Position numbers and translations under genes: made by a program. A stretch of DNA of 64,000 bases from Oxalobacteraceae bacterium (GTDB lineage Bacteria; Pseudomonadota; Gammaproteobacteria; Burkholderiales; Burkholderiaceae_D): contig JAIXXN010000027.1 in assembly GCA_027490725.1 (NCBI GenBank), forward strand, positions 83,916 to 147,915. Reading direction: 5' to 3'. How positions within the stretch are numbered: the first letter of the stretch is position 1; every line of letters starts with the position of its first letter. The notes beneath the pieces were generated by a model that was given only the letters and a program-made list of their open reading frames with translations, ran no database searches and was not told where the DNA came from. Positions 26,252-35,625 of the stretch are shown here, one piece after another.

Positions 26252-28648
26252 ATGCAAATCCGTTTCCGTAGCCTGGAAAGCCGTATCGTCACACTGTTTC
26301 TAGTGCTGATCATCGCGGTACAGTTAATCGGTCTGCTGGTGATCCAGCGTGGCATCGATAGCAATGCGCGCCAATCAATCGCCGGCGAGCTGGCCAACGG
26401 GAGCAAGGTATTCCGACGTCTGCTCGACCAGAATGCCCAGAAACTGCGCTTCGGTGCCGGACTGCTGGCGCGCGATACGGCACTGGTGGCCGCCATAGGC
26501 AATAATGACGAGGGTGATCGTGCCACCATCGAATCGGCGCTGGAGAATAGCGGGCGGCGTATCAAGGCCTCGTTGACCATGCTGATCAGTTCCGAACGTC
26601 AGATTAGTGCGTCAACCAACGCCGTGCAGGCGGCTGCGCTGGAACAGCAGGCACTGGGGATGCTCGATACCGCCGAAGCATCGGACGGCGCGAGCGGCCT
26701 GGCGATTATCGACCGCTTGCCCTACCAGATCGTGGTGATGCCGGTGAAAGCGCCGATCACCATCGCCTGGGTCGTGATGACCTTCCCCATCGACCGGCAA
26801 CTCGCGACCGATATGCGCGGCATCAGCGCGCTCGATACCACGATTCTGACCCGCGCTCTCGATGGCGGCTGGCTGGTGGTCGGTTCAACCTTCGATACTG
26901 CTCAGGCGCTGTCCTTATTGCCGCAACTGCAAGCTGTCGGCAACGCTGGCGAGCTGCCGTTTGATCTGGCGGTGGGCGCCAGCGGTTACAGCGCGCGCTT
27001 GATGCCGCTCGGTCCGGCAGGTGATCAGAACACCCATGTGCTGCTGGCACGCTCCTTCGATGAGGCCACTGCTGACTACGTTCGGCTGGAACGCTGGCTG
27101 ATCGGTCTGACGCTGGCCGGCATCGTGATTTCCTCGCTGGCGATCGTGTTCACCGCCAAGCGGATCGCCCAGCCTATCAGTGCGCTGGCGCTGACTGCAC
27201 GGCGCTTGCAGCAGGGCGATTATGGCGCACCGATCAACAGTCGCCGCACTGACGAGATTGGTGCTCTGGCGCGCGCCTTCGACGCGATGCGGGAAGGCAT
27301 TGCCCAGCGCGAGCAGAAGATCGGCCGGCTGGCATACTGGGATACCCTGACGGATTTACCGAACCGCGCGCAGTTTCTGGTGCTGCTCAATGATGCGCTG
27401 GCGCTGGCAGCGCAGCGCCAGGACACCGTGTCGGTACTGATGATGGATCTGGACCGCTTCAAGCACGTCAACGATGTGATGGGCCATAGTTTCGGCGACG
27501 CCTTGTTGCAGCAGGTGGCGCAGCGTCTGCAGCGCTTGCTGAACGAGCTGCAGCCGGCAGCCTTGCTGGCCCGTCTGGGCGGCGATGAATTTGCCGTGCT
27601 GTTGCCGGCAGCCGATCTGGCCAGTGCCCAGACGCTCGCCGCAGCGATCCTGCAGACGCTGGAAACCCCGCTATCGCTGGAAGACCAGACGGTCGACATC
27701 GGCGCCGGACTCGGGATTGCCAGCTATCCGGCCCATGCGCAGGATGGCGAGACCTTGTTAAGTTTGGCGGAAGTGGCGATGTACAGCGCCAAGGCGCGCA
27801 ATGACGGCGCCGTCATCTACGACGCGGCACTGGATAAGACCAGCGCCCAGAGCCTGTCGTTGCTGACGGAGTTGCGGCATGCTATCGAACGCGATGAATT
27901 CCGGCTGTTCGTGCAGCCGAAAGTGGCACTGAAAACCGGGCTGGTGGTCGGTATGGAAGCGCTGGTGCGCTGGCAGCATCCGGTGCGCGGCAATGTTTTC
28001 CCTGACGAATTCATTCCGTTTGCCGAACAGACCGGTTTCATCCGCATCCTGACGCGCTGGGTGATGGAGCGCTCCGCCCAGCTATGTCAGGAGCTGGGGC
28101 AGGCGGGCTACCAGCTCAAGATGTCGGTCAACCTGTCGACGCGCGATCTGATGGATCAGGATCTGCCGGTCAAATTCGGCGAGATGCTGGAGCGCCACGG
28201 CCAGCAAGCCGCTTCCTTCTGCCTGGAAATTACCGAGAGCGCCATCATGGATGATCCGGTGCGGGCGCAGAATACGCTGGAGTTGCTCAGTGCGATGGGC
28301 TTCGAATTATCGATCGATGATTTCGGTACCGGTTACTCCTCACTGGCGTATCTGAAGAGCCTGCCCGTGAACGAGCTGAAGATTGATAAATCCTTCGTGC
28401 TGAATATGGAAAACGATCTGGGCGATGCGCGCATCGTGCAATCGACCATCAGCCTCGGGCGCGCCATGGAGTTGCGGGTGGTGGCCGAAGGCATCGAGAA
28501 CGAAACCGTCTGGTGTCTGCTGGCCGAGATGGGCTGCGATCAGGGCCAGGGTTATTACATGAGCCGGCCGATTCCTGCCGCGCAAATGCAGCAGTGGCTG
28601 GCCGCATGGCACTCGCCGCTGCATCCGGTGAGCCCGCAGGCCGAATAA
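26252..28648 (+). CDS. Membrane receptor GGDEF-EAL protein with HAMP domain
   Basis: 798 residues from the ATG at 26252; a GTG at 26240 is an alternative, and neither has a strong ribosome binding site. Order: membrane helix (about 15-35), periplasmic sensor domain of about 230 residues resembling a double Cache, second helix (about 285-305), HAMP ('QPISALALTARRLQQGDYG'), GGDEF (about 365-520, RLGGDEF intact, no RxxD inhibitory site) and EAL (about 535-785, 'MEALVRW', 'SVNLST', 'EITES', 'IDDFGTGYSS', 'AEGIEN'). Both catalytic domains look active. It probably reads a periplasmic signal, perhaps copper or redox state through the cupredoxin encoded just upstream. Confidence 0.88.
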   Translation: MQIRFRSLESRIVTLFLVLIIAVQLIGLLVIQRGIDSNARQSIAGELANGSKVFRRLLDQNAQKLRFGAGLLARDTALVAAIGNNDEGDRATIESALENSGRRIKASLTMLISSERQISASTNAVQAAALEQQALGMLDTAEASDGASGLAIIDRLPYQIVVMPVKAPITIAWVVMTFPIDRQLATDMRGISALDTTILTRALDGGWLVVGSTFDTAQALSLLPQLQAVGNAGELPFDLAVGASGYSARLMPLGPAGDQNTHVLLARSFDEATADYVRLERWLIGLTLAGIVISSLAIVFTAKRIAQPISALALTARRLQQGDYGAPINSRRTDEIGALARAFDAMREGIAQREQKIGRLAYWDTLTDLPNRAQFLVLLNDALALAAQRQDTVSVLMMDLDRFKHVNDVMGHSFGDALLQQVAQRLQRLLNELQPAALLARLGGDEFAVLLPAADLASAQTLAAAILQTLETPLSLEDQTVDIGAGLGIASYPAHAQDGETLLSLAEVAMYSAKARNDGAVIYDAALDKTSAQSLSLLTELRHAIERDEFRLFVQPKVALKTGLVVGMEALVRWQHPVRGNVFPDEFIPFAEQTGFIRILTRWVMERSAQLCQELGQAGYQLKMSVNLSTRDLMDQDLPVKFGEMLERHGQQAASFCLEITESAIMDDPVRAQNTLELLSAMGFELSIDDFGTGYSSLAYLKSLPVNELKIDKSFVLNMENDLGDARIVQSTISLGRAMELRVVAEGIENETVWCLLAEMGCDQGQGYYMSRPIPAAQMQQWLAAWHSPLHPVSPQAE

Positions 28649-28652
28649 AAAT

Positions 28653-28668
28653 CGTTCTGGTCAGAACG
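28653..28668. repeat. Inverted repeat between the GGDEF-EAL and peptidase genes
   Basis: CGTTCTG-GT-CAGAACG is a 7-bp perfect inverted repeat just after the GGDEF-EAL stop. It may be a weak terminator or an operator for the peptidase; no long T run follows. Confidence 0.35.
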
Positions 28669-28740
28669 CTATCGTTTCTTATTTGCTAAACTTCACGCTA
28701 TGATCGGGGTTCCCGAAACTAGCTCTTCAACGGATCCCCT

Positions 28741-30903
28741 ATGCAACGACGCCTCACTCTGCTGGCCAGCCTGATGTTTTCCCATTTTGCCGCGACGGCG
28801 CAAACCTGCCCGGCGACCGGCCCGTTGCCGGACTATCCGCTGAGCCGCACGGTGAGCCAGCAGGATAACTATCATGGCACCACAGTAGCCGATCCGTATC
28901 GCTGGCTGGAAGACGCGAATAGTGCCGAGACCCATGACTGGGTCGTAGCGCAGAACCGGCTGACCCAGAACTATCTGGCGCAGATCCCCGGCCGCGCCGC
29001 GATCCGCGAGCGCTTGACCAAGCTGTGGAATTTCGAACGCTTCAGCGTACCGTTCAAAGAAGGCGGCCGCTATTTCTACAGCCGCAATGACGGCCTGCAG
29101 AATCAGGCGGTGCTGTACACCATGAAGACGCTGGCAGATGTGCCGCGTCTGCTGCTTGACCCGAATACCCTGGCCGCCGATGGAACGGTGGCGCTGGCGG
29201 GCACCGCGGTGAGCCCGAACGGCAAGTATCTGGCGTATAGCACGGCCGCCTCTGGTTCCGACTGGAATGAAATCAAGGTGCGCGAGATTGAAACGGGCAA
29301 GGACACGGGCGACCATATCAAGTGGGTGAAATTCTCCCAGACAGCCTGGCTGCCCGATGGTTCCGGTTTCTTCTACAGCCGTTACGATGAGCCGAAAGAA
29401 GCCACCAAACTGGCCGATGTGAACTACTTCCAGAAACTGTATTTCCATAAGCTGGGTACCGCGCAGAGTGCCGACACGCTGGTGTACGAGCGTCCCGATC
29501 ACAAGGACTGGGGCTTTAGCGCCGAGGTCAGCGAAGATGGTCGCTATCTGATCATCAACGGCTCGCAGGGCACCGAGAACAAGAACCGGGTGTTCTACAA
29601 GGACCTGTCCCGCAAAGATGCGCCGGTGCAGGCACTGCTCGAAGAGTTCGATGCCGCCTACCACTTCATCGGTAACGACGGACCGGTGTTCCTGTTCCGT
29701 ACCGAGCGCAATGCGCCGCGTGGCAAGGTGGTGGCCATCGATATCCGCAAACCGGGCGTGGCCAACTGGAAGCAGCTGGTGGCAGAGTCGGCCAATACCA
29801 TGGTGTCGGCCTCGCTGGTCAACAACCAGCTGGTGCTCGATTACCTGAGCGATGCCCACAGTCTGGTCAAGGTGTTCGACCTGAAAGGCAAGCCGCTGCA
29901 CGATATCGCCTTGCCGGGCATCGGTTCGGCGGGTGGCTTTGGCGGTAAGCGCAATGACACGGAAACCTTCTACTCCTACACCAGCTTCACCACGCCGACT
30001 ACCATCTACCGGCATGACCTGAAGACCAATCAGAGCAGCGTGTATCGCCAGCCACGGGTTGACTTCGATCCGAGCGCCTTCGAAATCCGTCAGGAGTTCT
30101 ACACCAGCCGCGACGGTACGCGCGTGCCAATGTTTATCGTGGCGAAAAAGGGCATCAAGCATGACGGCAGCAACCCGACCTATCTGTATGGCTACGGGGG
30201 CTTCAATATCTCGCTGACCCCGGCCTTCTCGGTGGCGAATCTGGCATGGCTGGAAATGGGCGGCGTGTATGTGGTGGCCAATCTGCGCGGCGGTGGCGAA
30301 TACGGTGAGGCGTGGCATGCCGCCGGCACCAAGCTGCAAAAGCAGAATGTGTTCGACGACTTTATCGGCGCCGCCGAATGGCTGATCGCCCACAAGATCA
30401 CCTCGCCGGCCAAACTGGCCATCGGTGGCGGCAGTAATGGCGGCCTGCTGGTAGGTGCCAGCATGACCCAGCGCCCGGATCTGTTCGCTGCGGCGATTCC
30501 GCAGGTTGGCGTGCTCGACATGCTGCGCTTCCATAAATTCACCATCGGCTGGGCCTGGACTTCGGATTACGGTTCGTCCGACAATGCCGAGGAATTCAAG
30601 GCCTTGATCAAATATTCGCCGCTGCATAATCTGAAAAAAGGTAGTTGCTACCCGGCCACCATGATCACCACGGCCGATCATGATGACCGCGTGGTTCCTG
30701 CGCACAGCTTCAAGTTTGCGGCTGCGGCGCAGGCCAGTCAGGCGGGCGCTGCACCGATCCTGATCCGTATCGATAGCAAATCCGGCCATGGTGCCGGCAA
30801 GCCGACCAGCAAGCAGATCGAGGAAGTGGCTGACCGCTGGGGCTTCCTGAGCCGTGCGCTGCTGATGGAGGGTGCCAGCGCACCTGTGGCGGGGCAGCAG
30901 TAA
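28741..30903 (+). CDS. Prolyl oligopeptidase (S9A), exported
   Basis: 720 residues with a signal peptide ending near 'FAATAQ'. An N-terminal seven-bladed propeller region (about 30-430, starting 'VADPYRWLEDANS') is followed by the alpha/beta-hydrolase domain. The catalytic Ser lies in 'GGGSNGGLLVGAS', Asp in 'DHDDRVVP' and His in 'SGHGAGKP'. It cuts short proline-containing peptides, here in the periplasm or outside. Its stop overlaps the start of the next metalloprotease gene (TAATG), so they form a two-gene peptide-degradation operon. Confidence 0.93.
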   Translation: MQRRLTLLASLMFSHFAATAQTCPATGPLPDYPLSRTVSQQDNYHGTTVADPYRWLEDANSAETHDWVVAQNRLTQNYLAQIPGRAAIRERLTKLWNFERFSVPFKEGGRYFYSRNDGLQNQAVLYTMKTLADVPRLLLDPNTLAADGTVALAGTAVSPNGKYLAYSTAASGSDWNEIKVREIETGKDTGDHIKWVKFSQTAWLPDGSGFFYSRYDEPKEATKLADVNYFQKLYFHKLGTAQSADTLVYERPDHKDWGFSAEVSEDGRYLIINGSQGTENKNRVFYKDLSRKDAPVQALLEEFDAAYHFIGNDGPVFLFRTERNAPRGKVVAIDIRKPGVANWKQLVAESANTMVSASLVNNQLVLDYLSDAHSLVKVFDLKGKPLHDIALPGIGSAGGFGGKRNDTETFYSYTSFTTPTTIYRHDLKTNQSSVYRQPRVDFDPSAFEIRQEFYTSRDGTRVPMFIVAKKGIKHDGSNPTYLYGYGGFNISLTPAFSVANLAWLEMGGVYVVANLRGGGEYGEAWHAAGTKLQKQNVFDDFIGAAEWLIAHKITSPAKLAIGGGSNGGLLVGASMTQRPDLFAAAIPQVGVLDMLRFHKFTIGWAWTSDYGSSDNAEEFKALIKYSPLHNLKKGSCYPATMITTADHDDRVVPAHSFKFAAAAQASQAGAAPILIRIDSKSGHGAGKPTSKQIEEVADRWGFLSRALLMEGASAPVAGQQ

Positions 30904-33413
30904 TGGCGGCGCCAGTGACTGCGCGCTGGCTGTTTGCGCTGCTGGTGAGTGCGGCAGGGACAGCGCCAGTACTGGCGGCAACATCAGCCCAGCCTGCCAC
31001 CAGCAGCTTTGCCGAGCAGACCCGCGCATTGCAGAAGCAGGCGGGTCTGTTTGACCTGTGGACCGATACCCAGCGGGGCCGGGTGCTACTGGGCGTGACC
31101 CTGCTGGATCAGCCCTTCCTACTGGTGAGCTCGCTGCCCTACGCACTGGGCTCGAACGATATCGGGCTGGATCGCGGTCAGGGCGGTGAGATGCAGATGG
31201 TGCATTTCGAACGCCATGGTACGCGGCTGTTTCTGGTACGCGATAACACCGCTTACGTCGCCCATTCCGCCGACGCCGATGAACGCGCCGCGGTGCGCGA
31301 ATCGTTTGCCAGCGCTGTGCTGTGGGCTGGCGAGATTCTGGCCACGGAAAACCAGCAGTACCTGATCGATTTCTCGAGTTTTCTGCTGGCCGACCGGCAT
31401 GGCGTGAGCGCCCGGCTGGCTGCTAACAAGCAGGGCACGTATCAGGTGGACGCGGGCCGTAGTGCGGTACTGGCCGCGCAGGCCAAAGCGTTTCCCGATA
31501 ATCTGGAACTGGAAGCCTTGCTCACTTTCGCCGGTCCGGCCAGTGGCGAATGGGTGCGTCAGGTCGCTGCCGACGCTGCCAGTATCGCGTTGCGCCAGCG
31601 TATCAGCATGGTGCGCCTGCCGGAGCTCGATGGTGCTTGGCAGCCGCGCCGCTATCACCCGTACTCGGGTGGCTTCGATGTGAGTTATTTCGATTTCGCT
31701 ACGCCGCTGGCCAGTAGTATCGATGTGCACTGGCAGGTGCGGCACCGGCTGGAAAAGACCGATCCCGGAGCTGCGTTGAGCAGCGTCAAACGCCCGATTG
31801 TCTACTACGTCGACCGTGGCGCGCCGGAGCCGGTGCGCAGTGCGCTGATCGAAGGCGCGTCGTGGTGGGCCACTGCTTTCGAGAAGGCCGGTTACAAAGA
31901 TGCCTTCCGCGTCGAGTTATTGCCCGAAGGGGCGGACGCGATGGATATCCGCTACAACATGATTCACTGGGTGCATCGTGCGACCCGTGGCTGGTCTTAT
32001 GGCAACGCGCTGGCCGATCCCCGCACCGGCCAGATTCTGCGCGGCGCCGTGACGCTCGGTTCGCAACGGGTGCGGCAGGACATCCTGATTGCGGAAAGTC
32101 TGCTGGCTCCTTATAGCAAAGCCGGCAAAACCGGCAATCCGGAGACACAAGGCCAGCAGTCGCCGGCCGCGCTGCAGAATATGGCGGAACAGATGGCACT
32201 GGCGCGGCTGCGCCAGCTGGCTGCGCACGAAGTTGGTCACACGCTGGGCTTTGCCCATAATTTTGCGGCGAGTCGCAGCGGGAATGGCTCGGTGATGGAT
32301 TATCCGCACCCTATCCTGAAGCTCGACAGCGCCGGCAAGGTCGATCTGGCCGAGGCCTATGGGGTCGGCGTGGGGGCGTGGGATGATTATATTGTGCGCT
32401 ACATCTATGGTGATTTCGGTAGTGGTGCAGCGGAGCAGCAGGCACTGGCCGCGCTGCGCGTCAGCGCACACCAGGCGGGGATGCGGTATTCCAGCGATCA
32501 GGATGCCCGCGCTCCCGGTGCCAGCCATCCGGATGGGCTGCTGTGGGATTTCGGTGCAGACAGCCTGCAAACCTGGGATCAGCTGGGCGCAGTGCGGCAG
32601 CGCGCGCTGCAGAATTTTTCCTTCGATGTGCTACCCGATGCCCGTCAGGCTGGCGAACTGGAAGCGCGGCTGGTACCGGTGTATCTGCTGCAGCGCTATC
32701 AGGCCGAAGCACTGGCCCGCCTGATAGGTGGCGCCAGCTTCGAGAGTAGCAGCGCCGCGGAGATTCGCGCTGGGAGTAGTCGTGCCGGCACGCAAGTGAC
32801 GAACGCCGCCCAGCAGCGTCAGGCCTTGCAGCGCCTCAGTGAGACCCTGCGTGCCGAATACCTGGCTTTACCGGCCAGTGTGCTCGACATCCTGACCCCG
32901 CCAGCGGTGGGTTACGAGCGTGGCCGCGAATATTTTGCCAGCCGCATGGCCTCGGTGTTCGATGCCTTGTCCATGGCCGAAGCGGGCGCTGCGCAGACGG
33001 CCGGGCTGCTGTTCGATGCCGAACGGCTAAACCGGCTGGCCTGGCAGCAGGCGCGCGATCCTGCTCAGCTCGGCGTCGACGGTTTGCTGCAACAGGTATT
33101 CCAGGCCACCTGGCAGCGTGAAGCAGTGCCGGCACGCGTGGTGGCAGGTGAAGCGCTGCAACTGGCGTCAAACTGGGTGGTGCTGGATGCCATGCTGAAC
33201 CTGCTCGACAGCGGTAAATTGCACCCGCAGGTGGCGGCCCAGTTGCAGGAGCGCGCCCGGCAACTGGTGCAGTGGCTGCAGAAACATCCGGGGCAGGGTA
33301 GTACGGCGGCCAGCCGCCAGCAGGCTGCCGAGCTGTTGATGGCTTATCTGCGCGATCCGCGCAGTGTGAAATTGCGCAGCCTGCCACCAGTTCCGCCCGG
33401 TGCGCCGATTTAA
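30903..33413 (+). CDS. Zinc metalloprotease of the DUF5117/DUF5118 type, exported
   Basis: 836 residues with a signal peptide ending near 'APVLAAT'. An N-terminal DUF5117-like region includes 'LGSNDIGLDRGQGGEMQMV'. The metzincin zinc motif HEVGHTLGFAH is at about residue 445, and a downstream 'SVMDYPHP' is the Met-turn. These two features define the catalytic zinc site. The C-terminal third is helical. It is translationally coupled to the prolyl oligopeptidase. The substrate is unknown; secreted protein or peptide breakdown is likely. Confidence 0.88.
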   Translation: MAAPVTARWLFALLVSAAGTAPVLAATSAQPATSSFAEQTRALQKQAGLFDLWTDTQRGRVLLGVTLLDQPFLLVSSLPYALGSNDIGLDRGQGGEMQMVHFERHGTRLFLVRDNTAYVAHSADADERAAVRESFASAVLWAGEILATENQQYLIDFSSFLLADRHGVSARLAANKQGTYQVDAGRSAVLAAQAKAFPDNLELEALLTFAGPASGEWVRQVAADAASIALRQRISMVRLPELDGAWQPRRYHPYSGGFDVSYFDFATPLASSIDVHWQVRHRLEKTDPGAALSSVKRPIVYYVDRGAPEPVRSALIEGASWWATAFEKAGYKDAFRVELLPEGADAMDIRYNMIHWVHRATRGWSYGNALADPRTGQILRGAVTLGSQRVRQDILIAESLLAPYSKAGKTGNPETQGQQSPAALQNMAEQMALARLRQLAAHEVGHTLGFAHNFAASRSGNGSVMDYPHPILKLDSAGKVDLAEAYGVGVGAWDDYIVRYIYGDFGSGAAEQQALAALRVSAHQAGMRYSSDQDARAPGASHPDGLLWDFGADSLQTWDQLGAVRQRALQNFSFDVLPDARQAGELEARLVPVYLLQRYQAEALARLIGGASFESSSAAEIRAGSSRAGTQVTNAAQQRQALQRLSETLRAEYLALPASVLDILTPPAVGYERGREYFASRMASVFDALSMAEAGAAQTAGLLFDAERLNRLAWQQARDPAQLGVDGLLQQVFQATWQREAVPARVVAGEALQLASNWVVLDAMLNLLDSGKLHPQVAAQLQERARQLVQWLQKHPGQGSTAASRQQAAELLMAYLRDPRSVKLRSLPPVPPGAPI

Positions 33414-33416
33414 TGC

Positions 33417-33431
33417 GCACCAAAATGATGC
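33417..33431. promoter_or_regulatory. NtrC-type enhancer site 1 upstream of amt
   Basis: GCACCA-AAA-TGATGC matches the NtrC site GCACCA-N3-TGGTGC with one mismatch. It begins four bases past the stop of the metalloprotease gene, about 121 bp before the predicted start point of the amt transcript. Confidence 0.5.
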
Positions 33432-33444
33432 CTTATTTCGGTGC

Positions 33445-33459
33445 GCACAGCCTTGGTGC
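33445..33459. promoter_or_regulatory. NtrC-type enhancer site 2 upstream of amt
   Basis: GCACAG-CCT-TGGTGC keeps a perfect right half and four of six left-half bases of the NtrC consensus. It lies 28 bp from site 1 and about 93 bp before the predicted start point. TGCGCAC occurs three times across 33414-33464, including the palindrome GGTGCGCACC. Confidence 0.45.
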
Positions 33460-33517
33460 GCACCTATGCACAAAATGAAAACACCGTGAAATCAACCACT
33501 TAAGCAATCGCACCAAA

Positions 33518-33534
33518 TTGGTACGATTATTGCT
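33518..33534 (+). promoter_or_regulatory. Sigma-54 promoter of amt
   Basis: TTGGTACGATTATTGCT fits the sigma-54 consensus YTGGCACGRNNNTTGCW with a single mismatch (T for C). The invariant GG (33520-33521) and GC (33532-33533) are ten bases apart as required. The predicted start is near 33545, 39 bases before the amt start codon. Confidence 0.75.
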
Positions 33535-33583
33535 CCATTACATTGCATAAAACAATTTCTGCATTATTTTGGGGAGTGGTCTG

Positions 33584-34786
33584 ATGGGTGATTTCAAAAG
33601 CGGCGCCGACGCACTGTTTATCTTGCTGGGCGCAATCATGATTCTGGCGATGCACGCCGGCTTCGCGTTTCTCGAACTGGGTACGGTGCGCAAGAAAAAC
33701 CAGGTGAATGCGCTGGTCAAGATTCTGGTGGACTTTGCCGTGTCGACTATTGCGTATTTCTTTGTCGGTTACAGCATCGCGTATGGCATTAACTTCTTTG
33801 CGTCGGCCGATGTGCTGGCCGAGAAAAATGGCTACGAGCTGGTTAAATTCTTCTTTCTGCTGACCTTCGCCGCCGCGATTCCGGCGATTATTTCGGGCGG
33901 CATTGCCGAGCGTGCCCGTTTTCATCCGCAAACCGTTGCCACGGCGCTGCTGGTGGGACTGGTCTATCCTTTCTTTGAAGGCATCGTCTGGAATCACCGT
34001 TTCGGGGTGCAGGACTGGTTGGCTGCGACGCTCGGTGCCGAGTTTCACGACTTTGCCGGTTCGGTGGTGGTGCATGCCGTGGGTGGCTGGATCGCCTTGC
34101 CAGCCGTGCTGCTACTGGGTGCGCGACGTGGCCGTTACATGAAGAATGGTGCAATTGCCGCCCATCCGCCCTCGTCGATTCCCTTCCTTGCGCTGGGTGC
34201 GTGGATCCTGACAGTGGGCTGGTTCGGTTTTAACGTGATGAGTGCTCAGGCACTCGACAAGATGAATGGTCTGGTCGCGGTGAACTCGCTGATGGCGATG
34301 GTGGGCGGGACGCTGGTGGCGCTGGTGATGGGTAAAAATGACCCCGGCTTCGCCTACAACGGGCCGCTGGCAGGGCTGGTGGCGGTGTGCGCCGGTTCCG
34401 ATCTGATGCACCCGCTGGGTGCACTGATCACCGGTGGGATTGCCGGCGCGCTGTTTGTAAGCATGTTCACGCTGGCCCAGAACAAATGGAAAATTGATGA
34501 TGTGCTGGGGGTCTGGCCGCTGCATGGACTGTGTGGCGCATGGGGCGGGATCGCCGCCGGTATCTTCGGTCTGAAATCGCTGGGCGGTATCGGTGGCGTG
34601 ACGCTGGCTGCGCAGTGCGCCGGCACCGCGCTGGGGGTCGTGATTGCGCTGGCCGGCGGCGCTGCCGTGTACGGCGGCATCAAAGCGGTGATGGGGCTGC
34701 GACTCGATCCGGAAGACGAATTCCAGGGCGCCGACCTGTCGATTCACCGTATCAGCTCGACACCGGAACGCGAATCGAGCTGGTAG
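33584..34786 (+). CDS. amt: Ammonium transporter (Amt/MEP/Rh family)
   Basis: 400 residues from the ATG at 33584, chosen for the GGGGAG just upstream. About eleven membrane helices are present. The Amt pore signature is clear: 'AGFAFLELGTVRKKN' in the second segment, twin pore histidines in 'VVVHAVGGWIALPA' and 'WPLHGLCGAWGG', and 'WFGFNVMSA'. It conducts ammonium under nitrogen limitation. A short hydrophilic tail follows. No glnK partner is adjacent. A sigma-54 promoter with NtrC-like enhancers upstream indicates nitrogen control. Confidence 0.93.
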   Translation: MGDFKSGADALFILLGAIMILAMHAGFAFLELGTVRKKNQVNALVKILVDFAVSTIAYFFVGYSIAYGINFFASADVLAEKNGYELVKFFFLLTFAAAIPAIISGGIAERARFHPQTVATALLVGLVYPFFEGIVWNHRFGVQDWLAATLGAEFHDFAGSVVVHAVGGWIALPAVLLLGARRGRYMKNGAIAAHPPSSIPFLALGAWILTVGWFGFNVMSAQALDKMNGLVAVNSLMAMVGGTLVALVMGKNDPGFAYNGPLAGLVAVCAGSDLMHPLGALITGGIAGALFVSMFTLAQNKWKIDDVLGVWPLHGLCGAWGGIAAGIFGLKSLGGIGGVTLAAQCAGTALGVVIALAGGAAVYGGIKAVMGLRLDPEDEFQGADLSIHRISSTPERESSW

Positions 34787-34891
34787 TGGTGTAAATAAGA
34801 CAAGAAAATGATTGTCATGGCCATAATTTTCGCCGCATAATAAATGCACTGTTTGTCCTGATCAATTCATCACTGATATGAAGGCGGCCAC

Positions 34892-35605
34892 ATGAAAAGT
34901 AAATTGCTTCAAGGAATCTTCGCGATCGGTTTTTCTGTAGCCGTGCTGGCGCCCGGCGCCCAAGCACAGACCATGCAATCGGTCGAAGGCGCCAATCTGG
35001 TGTTCTACTACGATGTCGATTTCTGGGGCACCGGTACGCCTACCGTGACTGGCAATAGCATCTCGTTCGCGCCCAAGAGTGATTACCAGCTAAGTGCTAC
35101 CGGATTGGCTGCTGCAGACCAACCCTTTGCGGGCTATACAGCGCATTCCTCCTCGACACTAGTGGTGGTGGCGAAGGGCGGCTATGCGCTGAGCTCCGTG
35201 GTGGACTTTGCTCTGCGCGGCACGGCAACACTGGGTACTGACGGCTACGCGATTGGGATGTTGTCTGGCTATTTGCGCAGCGGGATTTATGATGCCAACG
35301 GCTTCTGGCCAACCGGCACGCTGATGGAGAATATCTCCATGCCAGCAATTGGCCTCGTCAATGGCAATTTTGAAGGGCTTGCCAGCACTGTTGGTGACGG
35401 CCAGCGCTATCACGTGCTGAATTTGATGGGCGATGTAGGTTTGTTTGTTGCGCATACGGGAGTGGGTACCAGTACTGCCAGCCTGACCGAAGTGAGCTAC
35501 GCCTTTAATGTCAGTGCAGTGCCGGAGCCTGAAACCTATATGATGCTGGGTGCCGGTCTGGCGCTGGTGGGTTTTGCTGCGCGTCGCCGCAAACAGCCGG
35601 CCTGA
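34892..35605 (+). CDS. PEP-CTERM sorting domain protein
   Basis: 237 residues. A signal peptide ends near 'GAQAQT'. A beta-rich body with low charge follows. The C-terminus is a textbook PEP-CTERM signal: 'VPEPETY', a hydrophobic helix ('MLGAGLALVGFAA') and the basic tail 'RRRKQ'. Such proteins are processed by an exosortase (EpsH family) and displayed or released with exopolysaccharide. No exosortase or polysaccharide genes are in this window. The function of the body is unknown. A terminator lies directly downstream. Confidence 0.87.
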   Translation: MKSKLLQGIFAIGFSVAVLAPGAQAQTMQSVEGANLVFYYDVDFWGTGTPTVTGNSISFAPKSDYQLSATGLAAADQPFAGYTAHSSSTLVVVAKGGYALSSVVDFALRGTATLGTDGYAIGMLSGYLRSGIYDANGFWPTGTLMENISMPAIGLVNGNFEGLASTVGDGQRYHVLNLMGDVGLFVAHTGVGTSTASLTEVSYAFNVSAVPEPETYMMLGAGLALVGFAARRRKQPA

Positions 35606-35625
35606 ACGCATAGCTGACTCAAGAG

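Noticed and set aside
28693..31146. An 817-residue open frame on the minus strand opposite the prolyl oligopeptidase
   Set aside because: It is an antisense shadow of a well-conserved gene. Its composition (rich in His, Gln, Arg) and lack of known motifs are typical of GC-rich antisense frames.
33510..33524. GCACCAAATTGGTAC as a third NtrC enhancer
   Set aside because: It resembles the NtrC site but overlaps the -24 element of the sigma-54 promoter, so the match is probably a by-product of the promoter sequence.
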